In this document: piece by piece, positions 58,215 through 64,000 of the stretch
How the letters are laid out: each line of letters begins with the position of its first letter
Numbering within the stretch: position 1 is the first letter of the stretch
From: CAVQFD01 sp963724695
Lineage (GTDB): Bacteria > Acidobacteriota > Vicinamibacteria > Vicinamibacterales > CAVVIG01
Length of the DNA: 64,000 nucleotides
Reading direction: 5' to 3'
Assembly: GCA_963724695.1 (NCBI GenBank)
Contig: CAVRVW010000007.1
Location: forward strand, 124,001-188,000
Translations under genes and position numbers: made by a program
The notes under the pieces: model-generated
Databases searched by the model: none
What the model was told of the DNA's origin: nothing
Seen by the model: only the letters and a program-made list of their open reading frames with translations

Positions 58215-60473
58215 ATGACGCCTGGCGCGGGCACGGCCACGGTAACGCCCCGGCGGGCGAGGCTCGGTGTCTTCGGTCTCGTCGCTGCGTGGGCCATCCT
58301 CACAGGCCTGCGCCTTGCGCTGCAGGTGCCGAGCGGCCTGCAGGCCCAGTACTTCACCAGCGAACGGCCTGACGCCGACCCGGCGCTCGCGCGCGTCGTT
58401 CCCACCATCTCGACCGCCCAGATTGCGCGCGACTGGTCGAGCGTGCCACCGGAGCGCTTCCGCGCCCGATGGTACGGCTACCTGACGGTCAACGCTCCCG
58501 ACACCTACACCTTCGCAACGTCGTCCGACGATGGATCGTCGCTGACGATCGACGGGCGGCTCGTGGTGGACAACGGGGGCGTCCACGAAATGATCGAACG
58601 CACGGGTCTCGTCCGTCTCGAGCCCGGCGCTCACTTCGTGGTGGTGGACTACATCCAGACTGGCGGCCTGTACGGCTTCGACTGGCGGTGGGCACGGGCG
58701 AACAACGGGCTCGCGCGGGTGCCGGCCTGGCGGCTCACCACGGGGCGGGCACCTTACTGGGCGCTCGTGATCGCCCGCGCTCTGGACGCCGCGTCCAGCG
58801 GCGCTGTCTGGCTGCTCGTCGGCTGGCTGCTCCTGGTGCTGACGACGATTGGCCGACGACCGACGTCGGATGCGGTCAAACGATGGCCGCGCGCCGCGTG
58901 CCTGGCGCTCTTCGCGGGGCTGGCTGTCGCGCACACGTGGCCCCTGGCCCGGAATCCCGCCGGCTTCTCGCGCAACGACAACGCGGACACGGTGCTCAAC
59001 GAGTGGATTCTGTCGTGGGTGGTGCACCAGGCCGTCCACGACCCGGGCCGCCTCTTCCAGGCCAATATCTTCTACCCGGAGCCAGACACGCTCGCCTACT
59101 CCGAGCCCCTCATCGTCCAGTCTGCGCTGGCGGCCCCAATCCGCTGGCTCGGCGGATCGCCGGTGCTCGCCTACAACCTGGTCCTCATCGCGGGCTTCGC
59201 GCTGACAGGGTGGGCGATGACCCTTGTGGTCCAACGGTGGACGACCCGCTGGACCGCCGGGCTGATGTCAGGCCTGCTGTTCGGGTTCAACGCCCACACC
59301 TTGACGCGGCTGCCCCACATCCAGGCGCAGCACGTGTACTTCCTGCCGCTGGCGATGCTCGCGCTCGATGCGCTTCTGAGGGATCCGGACCTGCGCAGGG
59401 CGTGGCGGCTGGCGATCTGGTTCGTCCTGCAGGCGCTGACGTCCATCCACCTGCTGGTGTTCACGGCGGTGGCGCTCACCGTCGGCGCGCTTGTCAGGCC
59501 TGCGGACTGGTGGGGCGGACGGTTCGTGCGGGCTGCCGGGTGGGCACTCATCGCCGCCGGGTTGGCCGGCCTCCTCCTTCTGCCGGTCCTGCTCCCGTAC
59601 TGGCGCGTCCAGCAGGAGCAGGGGCTGACGCGCACGTTCACCGACGCCGTGATGTATTCGGCCTCGTGGCTCGACTACACCACGACGCCGAGCCGTTTCC
59701 ACCGATCCACATGGGGCGGGTTGCTGCCGGTCAGCGGCACGGGGTTGTTCCCCGGGGCCATTGCCCTGGTCCTCGCCTGTGTCGCGCTGGCGACCGGCCT
59801 CGCCTGGCGCGATCCGCGTGCCCGGATGTGCGTGGCGGCCGCCGTCGCTGGCGTGGTGTTGTCGTTCGGCGCGCATCTGCCGGGCTACGAAACAGCGCAG
59901 CAGTGGGTCCCGCTTCTCCAGTCCATTCGCGCGCCGGTCCGCTTCGGCTATCTCGGTATCTTCGGGATCGCGGTCGCGGCGGGCTTCGGGATGATTGCGC
60001 TCAGCCGCATGCTACGGCCTCGCGCCTATCTCGTGGCGGCGCCGGTGCTGCTGGTCCTCGCCTCCCTGGAGCCGATGGCAGCCCCTCTTGGACTGGTGCG
60101 CGCCGAGCCGATCCCCCGCATCTACGAGCGTCTTCGGGGCGAGCCGCATGTCGTGGTCCTGGATCTGCCGTTCTACTCTCCGCGAAGCGTCTTCCTGAAT
60201 GCCCGCTACATGCTGGCGTCGACCTCGCACTGGCAGCCGCAGCTTGCCGGCTACAGCGGCTTCGTCCCCGCGAGCTATCGCCAGCACGCCGAGCGGTTGG
60301 GCGCGTTTCCCGATCCGTCCGTCATGGGAGCGATCCAGGAGATGGGCGTCACCCACGTCTTCGTGCACCTTGGGTCGTACCCGCCGGCCCTCGTCGAGGA
60401 GCTGGCACGGTGGGGATCCTTCTCGCTCGTGGAGATGACCGATGGGATTGCCCTGTACAAGGTCCTCCGCTGA
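58215..60473 (+). CDS. PA14-domain polytopic membrane protein, GT-C-like
   Basis: 752 residues, frame clean. After one membrane helix (GVFGLVAAWAILTGLRLAL) comes a PA14 domain: QAQYFTSERPDADPALARVV, FRARWYGYLTVNAPDTYTFA, TSSDDGSSLTIDGRLVVDNG, GAHFVVVDYIQTGGLYGFDW. Then about a dozen helices with an early loop HTWPLARNPAGFSRNDNADT followed by VLNEWILSW and YNLVLIAGFALTGWAMTL, typical of GT-C-fold or DUF6311/YfhO-like glycan membrane proteins. A soluble tail ends in IALYKVLR. PA14 probably binds glycan on the outer face. Start ATG 58215. Confidence 0.78.
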   Translation: MTPGAGTATVTPRRARLGVFGLVAAWAILTGLRLALQVPSGLQAQYFTSERPDADPALARVVPTISTAQIARDWSSVPPERFRARWYGYLTVNAPDTYTFATSSDDGSSLTIDGRLVVDNGGVHEMIERTGLVRLEPGAHFVVVDYIQTGGLYGFDWRWARANNGLARVPAWRLTTGRAPYWALVIARALDAASSGAVWLLVGWLLLVLTTIGRRPTSDAVKRWPRAACLALFAGLAVAHTWPLARNPAGFSRNDNADTVLNEWILSWVVHQAVHDPGRLFQANIFYPEPDTLAYSEPLIVQSALAAPIRWLGGSPVLAYNLVLIAGFALTGWAMTLVVQRWTTRWTAGLMSGLLFGFNAHTLTRLPHIQAQHVYFLPLAMLALDALLRDPDLRRAWRLAIWFVLQALTSIHLLVFTAVALTVGALVRPADWWGGRFVRAAGWALIAAGLAGLLLLPVLLPYWRVQQEQGLTRTFTDAVMYSASWLDYTTTPSRFHRSTWGGLLPVSGTGLFPGAIALVLACVALATGLAWRDPRARMCVAAAVAGVVLSFGAHLPGYETAQQWVPLLQSIRAPVRFGYLGIFGIAVAAGFGMIALSRMLRPRAYLVAAPVLLVLASLEPMAAPLGLVRAEPIPRIYERLRGEPHVVVLDLPFYSPRSVFLNARYMLASTSHWQPQLAGYSGFVPASYRQHAERLGAFPDPSVMGAIQEMGVTHVFVHLGSYPPALVEELARWGSFSLVEMTDGIALYKVLR

Positions 60474-60590
60474 CTTCGCCGCGGGGCGCAACCTGTCCCC
60501 TGGGCGCAACCCTGTCAATGGGCATGAGGCCGGCTGGTTTGGTATTGCGGATGCTCGGAGGCAAGGTATCGTACCCTGTGTGAGAACGGG

Positions 60591-62129
60591 TTGGACTCGG
60601 ACGGAATGCGCCATGGTCGACTTGCGCCGGAGAAGACAGCGTTGAGGCCTGGACACGTCGAGGTGTCATCGCATCGCGAGCCGGGCGCGGTGTGGTCGCA
60701 CGTCGAGCCGCAGCGCGTGTCGCTCAGCGTGCTCGTCCCGGTCTACAACGAGCGGCACCTCGTCGGGGCCAGCATCACCCGCGTGCTGGCCTTTGCCAGC
60801 GAGCTGGTGTCGCGGCTCGAAGTGATCGTCGTGGACGACTGCAGCACGGACGGGTCCTGGGAGGTGCTCGAACGGCTCGCGCACGACCACGCGCGCATCA
60901 AGCTCTATCGCCACGAACGGAACCTGGGGAAGGGCGCCGCCGTGCGAACGGCGATCAGCCACGCGACGGGCGACATTTCGATCGTGCACGATGCCGATCT
61001 GGAGTACAACCCCGCGGACATCGCCGGGCTCCTGCGACCGTTCGTCGAGGAAGGCGCGGATGCGGTCTTCGGTTCCCGCTTCATGGCCGCGCCGTACCGG
61101 CGGGCGCTGATGCATCGGCACACGGTGCTCAACAAGGCACTGACCGGCCTGTCGAACTGGCTGACCGACCTGAACCTGAGCGACGTCGAGACGTGCTACA
61201 AGGCGATCAATACCGAGCTCCTCAAGTCGATTCCCCTTCGGTCGAACGACTTCCGGTTCGAGATCGAAGTGGCCTTCAAGCTCGCCAAGCGCCGTGCCCG
61301 AATCTTCGAGGTCCCGATCCGCTATTCGCCACGGTCGTACGACGAGGGAAAGAAGATTCGCGCGATGGACGGCTTGCTCGCCATCGGGGCGATGCTGAAC
61401 TATTCGATCATCGACGACATGTATGCCGAGGATGCGTACGGCTCGCACATCCTCGCGGACCTTCAGGACGCCCGCCGCTTCAACCGCTGGATGGGCGACG
61501 TGCTGCGCCCCTTTCTCGGCGACCAGGTGCTCGAGATTGGCGCGGGGATCGGCACGCTCACCGCGCAGTTCATTCCGCGGGATCAGTATCTCGCGAGCGA
61601 CATCAATCCGAACTACTTGCACTACCTGCGCTCCTACGCCGTGGGGAAGCCGTACCTGCAGGTCGCGAAAGTCGACGCGGGCCGGCCCGAGGACTTCGCG
61701 GGCCTGTCGGGCCGCTTCGATACCGTGCTGATGGTCAACGTGCTCGAGCACGTTCCTGACGAGGCCACGGCGCTCCGGAATGTCCACAACGCCCTGTGCC
61801 CGGGCGGACGCGCCGTGATCCTGGTTCCGCAGCACCCGAGGCTCTTCAACTCTCTCGATGTGGCGCTCGAACACCGCGAACGATACACGGCGGCCGGGTT
61901 GCGGCAGTCGCTCGAGCGGGGAGGGTTCGAGGTCGAGCGGATTTTCGATTTCAACAGGACCTCCGTGCCGGCCTGGTTCACGAGCGGCTCCGTGTTTCGC
62001 CGCAAGCGGTTCTCGCGTGTGCAGCTGAAGGTCCTCGAGCTCGCGATGCCCGTGGTTCGAAGGCTGGACTTTCTGTGGCCGTGGCATGGCTTGAGCCTCA
62101 TCGCCGTCGGGCGCAAGCCTTCGCGGTAA
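60591..62129 (+). CDS. Glycosyltransferase family 2 - SAM methyltransferase fusion
   Basis: 512 residues, frame clean. The first half is a dolichyl-phosphate-mannose-synthase-like GT2: LSVLVPVYNERHLVGASITR, VIVVDDCSTDGSWEVLERLA, GKGAAVRTAISHATGDISIV, HDADLEYNPADIAGLL (DAD) and FGSRFMA. No C-terminal membrane helices follow. The second half is a class I methyltransferase: DQVLEIGAGIGTLTAQFIPR, YLASDINPNYLHYLRSYAVG, FDTVLMVNVLEHVPDEATAL, LCPGGRAVILVPQHPRLFNS. TTG at 60591 or ATG at 60606 could start it; both give a nonconserved leader. Confidence 0.88.
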   Translation: MDSDGMRHGRLAPEKTALRPGHVEVSSHREPGAVWSHVEPQRVSLSVLVPVYNERHLVGASITRVLAFASELVSRLEVIVVDDCSTDGSWEVLERLAHDHARIKLYRHERNLGKGAAVRTAISHATGDISIVHDADLEYNPADIAGLLRPFVEEGADAVFGSRFMAAPYRRALMHRHTVLNKALTGLSNWLTDLNLSDVETCYKAINTELLKSIPLRSNDFRFEIEVAFKLAKRRARIFEVPIRYSPRSYDEGKKIRAMDGLLAIGAMLNYSIIDDMYAEDAYGSHILADLQDARRFNRWMGDVLRPFLGDQVLEIGAGIGTLTAQFIPRDQYLASDINPNYLHYLRSYAVGKPYLQVAKVDAGRPEDFAGLSGRFDTVLMVNVLEHVPDEATALRNVHNALCPGGRAVILVPQHPRLFNSLDVALEHRERYTAAGLRQSLERGGFEVERIFDFNRTSVPAWFTSGSVFRRKRFSRVQLKVLELAMPVVRRLDFLWPWHGLSLIAVGRKPSR

Positions 62130-62144
62130 AATGATCGGCAATTC

Positions 62145-62378
62145 GTGAAGATCAAGCTCAACGGCGAACCCTACGAAGTCGCCGGTCCTCTCACCGTCAG
62201 CGCGCTGCTCACGTCGCTCGACATCGACTCGCGGCGCGTCGCCGTGGAGCACAACCTGGTGGTCGTCAAGCGGGTGGCTTTCGGGACAACGGACGTCCGC
62301 GAGGGCGACGAAGTGGAGATCGTGAACTTCGTCGGCGGAGGGTCACCGGCAGCTGGGCTGACGGAAGTTGGAACTTAG
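62145..62378 (+). CDS. thiS: Thiamine biosynthesis sulfur carrier protein ThiS
   Basis: 77 residues: MKIKLNGEPYEVAGPLTVSA, LLTSLDIDSRRVAVEHNLVV, VREGDEVEIVNFVGGG. The ubiquitin-like fold and VNFVGGG are those of ThiS, which carries thiocarboxylate on its C-terminal Gly-Gly to ThiG. Here the frame continues for 11 more residues (SPAAGLTEVGT) before a stop, so the Gly-Gly is not terminal. One base change or error just after GGAGGG would end it normally. GTG start at 62145. It precedes thiG by 34 bp. Confidence 0.88.
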   Translation: MKIKLNGEPYEVAGPLTVSALLTSLDIDSRRVAVEHNLVVVKRVAFGTTDVREGDEVEIVNFVGGGSPAAGLTEVGT

Positions 62379-62412
62379 AATTGAGAACTACGAAGGACAC
62401 TGCGGGCGCGTC

Positions 62413-63191
62413 ATGGACAACTTCATCATCGCCGGACGGACCTTCGCATCGCGCTTGATTGTGGGCACCGGGAAGTACTCGTCGAACGCCGTCATGGTGC
62501 AGGCGCACGAGGCCTCCGGCGCCGACATGGTCACGGTCGCCGTGCGGCGCGTGAACATCTCCGAACCGCATCCGAGCCCAGCCTGCTCGACTACATCGAC
62601 ACGTCGAAGTACTTCCTCCTTCCCAACACGGCCGGCTGCTACACCGCTGACGAAGCGATCCGCACGGCGCGGCTCGGGCGCGAAGCCGGGCTCTCCAACT
62701 GGGTCAAGCTCGAAGTGATCGGCGACGAAAAGACGCTCTTCCCGGACAACGAGGCGCTCGTCCAGGCCACGCGCGTGCTCGTCAAGGAGGGCTTCGTGGT
62801 CCTGCCCTACACGAGCGACGATGTGGTCGTCTGCCGGAAGCTCGAAGATGCCGGGGCCGCCGCGGTGATGCCGCTTGGGGCGCCGATCGGGTCGGGGCTG
62901 GGCATCCAGAACGTCAACAACATCCGGATCATCCGCGAGTTCTCGAAGGTGCCCGTGATTGTCGATGCCGGCGTGGGCACCGCCTCTGACGCCGCGCTCG
63001 CGATGGAGCTGGGCGCGGACGGCGTGTTGATGAACACCGCGATCGCCGGCGCCGCCAACGCCGTGGCGATGGCGGAGGCCATGAAGCTCGCGGTGCAGGC
63101 CGGACGGCTGGCCTACACGGCAGGGCGCATCCCCCGCAGGCTGTACGCGAACGCGAGCAGCCCCATCGACGGCCTCGTCGGCCGCACGTAA
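62413..63191 (+). CDS. thiG: Thiazole synthase ThiG
   Basis: About 259 residues with one frame break near 62570 (a small deletion in the SEP region). Features: DNFIIAGRTFASRLIVGTGK, YSSNAVMVQAHEASGADMVT, VAVRRVN, LLPNTAGCYTADEAIRTARL, NWVKLEVIGDEKTLFPDN (Schiff-base Lys in VKLEVIGD), GAAAVMPLGAPIGSGLGIQN, VPVIVDAGVGTASDAALAME and LMNTAIAGAANAVAMAEAMK. It forms the thiazole phosphate of thiamine from DXP, ThiS-thiocarboxylate and dehydroglycine. No thiH, thiO or thiF is in view. Confidence 0.95.
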
Positions 63192-63212
63192 CGCTCGCCG
63201 TTCTTAGGGCAC

Positions 63213-63306
63213 GAAGAAGCCCGCCACGAAGGCACGAAGACTCGAAGAAGAACCGGTCTTTTTCGTGTTTTCGTGTCTTCGTGGCCCTGACTTCTTCGTG
63301 GTCTTG
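63213..63306. repeat. CACGAAG-type imperfect palindrome
   Basis: Left arm GCCACGAAGGCACGAAGACT, right arm TTCGTGTCTTCGTGGC, with TTTTT at 63259-63263 between them. About 22 of 27 bases of the arms pair. It lies between the convergent thiG and the polysaccharide gene, suggesting a bidirectional terminator; the unit also occurs at 34272. Confidence 0.7.
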
Positions 63307-63311
63307 ACGCT

Positions 63312-64000
63312 TCAGAGGCTGCGGAGCACGTAGGGCCGATCCTGGGAGCCCGGCTTCGCCGTGGTCGTTTCGTCGTCTCCGGTCACGATCGGCTCCAGCC
63401 CGATGCGAAGCCTCGAAAGCGCCACGCCGTGGTCGCCGCAAAGCGCCTCGAGCGTCCGCAGGCGATCCACGTCGATGAGCCGCGCGCTGATCACCACGAG
63501 ATCGACCGCTCCGCTCTCCACGAGCGACCTGACCGAATCGTACCCGCCGATCACGGGGTACCCCTGGACCCGCGTGCGCTGCTTCCTCGGATCGTCGTCG
63601 GCAAAACCGAGGATCCTGTAGGGCGTCTCCTCCGCGGCCGTCAGCTCGCGGACCGCGAGCGCACCGCCCCCGCCCGCGCCGTACACGACAACCCGGCGAG
63701 CCGTCTTCCGGTTGCGCTGGAGGAACTCTCCAATCAGGCGGAACGACACCCGCGACGCCACCAGCAATGCCGCCAGGAGCACCAGGTCGATGACGAACAC
63801 CGTGCGCGAGTAGCTGTCGAAGCCGGACAGGAACGGCATGACCAGCAGCACCGCGCCCGTGCCGAGCACGACGCCCTTGGCGATGACGACCGTGTCCATG
63901 AGCCCGAAATACCGCCACACGCCGCGGTAGAAGCCCACGGCAAACAGCGCGAGCATCTGTGCCGGGAGGACCAGAGGCAGCGTCCGGTAGAACGTCTGGA
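63312..64000 (-). CDS. Polysaccharide biosynthesis membrane protein with CoA-binding-type Rossmann domain (5' partial)
   Basis: The visible 229 residues are C-terminal; the start lies beyond the window. Membrane helices: MLALFAVGFYRGVWRYFGLM, LGTGAVLLVMPFLSGFDSYS, IDLVLLAALLVASRVSFRLI. Then a Rossmann domain: RRVVVYGAGGGGALAVRELT, ILGFADDDPRKQRTRVQGYP, VIGGYDSVRSLVESGAVDLV. This is the N-terminal TM plus CoA_binding_3 part of FlaA1/CapD and polyprenyl phosphotransferase proteins, but it stops after this domain, so no epimerase half follows. It may be the tail of a WecA-type glycosyltransferase that carries this domain. Confidence 0.72.
   Translation of the reverse strand, partial: QTFYRTLPLVLPAQMLALFAVGFYRGVWRYFGLMDTVVIAKGVVLGTGAVLLVMPFLSGFDSYSRTVFVIDLVLLAALLVASRVSFRLIGEFLQRNRKTARRVVVYGAGGGGALAVRELTAAEETPYRILGFADDDPRKQRTRVQGYPVIGGYDSVRSLVESGAVDLVVISARLIDVDRLRTLEALCGDHGVALSRLRIGLEPIVTGDDETTTAKPGSQDRPYVLRSL

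Noticed and set aside
58469..60583. Long open frame of about 700 codons overlapping the PA14 protein
   Set aside because: It is arginine/proline-rich with no domain, on the same DNA as a clean PA14-GT-C gene; an expected shadow in high-GC sequence.
60666..62252. 528-codon antisense frame opposite the glycosyltransferase fusion
   Set aside because: Composition is that of an antisense shadow, with no motif; the plus-strand gene has full GT2 and methyltransferase motifs.

Overview
This window is high-GC bacterial chromosome. The gene content suggests an Acidobacteriota member, possibly Vicinamibacteria-like: an ECF sigma factor overlapping a Ser/Thr kinase with TPRs, a DUF5916 outer-membrane-type protein, a two-domain M16 peptidase and many secreted lipoproteins. 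That assignment is inference from gene content; there is no rRNA here to confirm it. I see no prophage, transposase or CRISPR array. The only RNA gene is a tRNA-Arg (ACG).

Layout. 0-5.4 kb: an amino-acid-type permease, MgtE, an MFS exporter and a TetR regulator. 5.45-10 kb: paired inverted repeats, then envelope proteins, two of them visibly broken lipoproteins. 10-13.2 kb: ECF sigma and kinase-TPR signalling pair. 13.3-20.5 kb: a divergent eight-gene surface-glycan locus (PhyH dioxygenase, FkbM methyltransferase, beta-propeller protein, NeuD-like acetyltransferase, FemAB/GNAT-like protein, glycosyltransferase, DegT aminotransferase, methyltransferase). 20.5-23.8 kb: tRNA, SDS-hydrolase-like enzyme, moaB-moeA. 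23.8-27.6 kb: repeat-rich, with a four-helix-bundle gene inside a 50-bp inverted repeat. 27.6-34.3 kb: Spy-like protein, transketolase, isocitrate dehydrogenase, acyltransferase, proline dehydrogenase. 34.5-41 kb: SDR, CCA-adding enzyme, TylF-like methyltransferase, M16 peptidase and a repeat-rich gap. 41-48 kb: Nramp transporter, epimerase, M18 peptidase, ligase-ACP-acyltransferase fusion. 48-53.7 kb: infA, DEAD helicase, amidohydrolase, BRCT-MerR-TPR protein, glucokinase. 53.7-57.3 kb: one very large Fe-S flavoprotein fusing NfnB-like and NfnA/PyrK-like halves. 57.4-64 kb: DUF3108, PA14-membrane protein, glycosyltransferase-methyltransferase fusion, thiS-thiG and the edge of a polysaccharide protein.

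Reading frames. Many genes are continuous proteins only when several frames are joined. The breaks are single-base indels and cluster in the most GC-rich stretches (about 5.7-8.2, 31-34.3, 39.1-49.4 and 52.8-57.3 kb), while 57.4-62.4 kb and most of 10-24 kb are nearly clean. Housekeeping genes are hit as often as others, so I read most breaks as sequencing or assembly error and give whole-gene coordinates.

The most interesting structure is in the gaps: G3N5 octamer arrays that start at stop codons and occur in inverted pairs, 9-bp arrays, an 84-bp tandem repeat, a dispersed 100-bp repeat and palindromes of CACGGAG or CACGAAG units.
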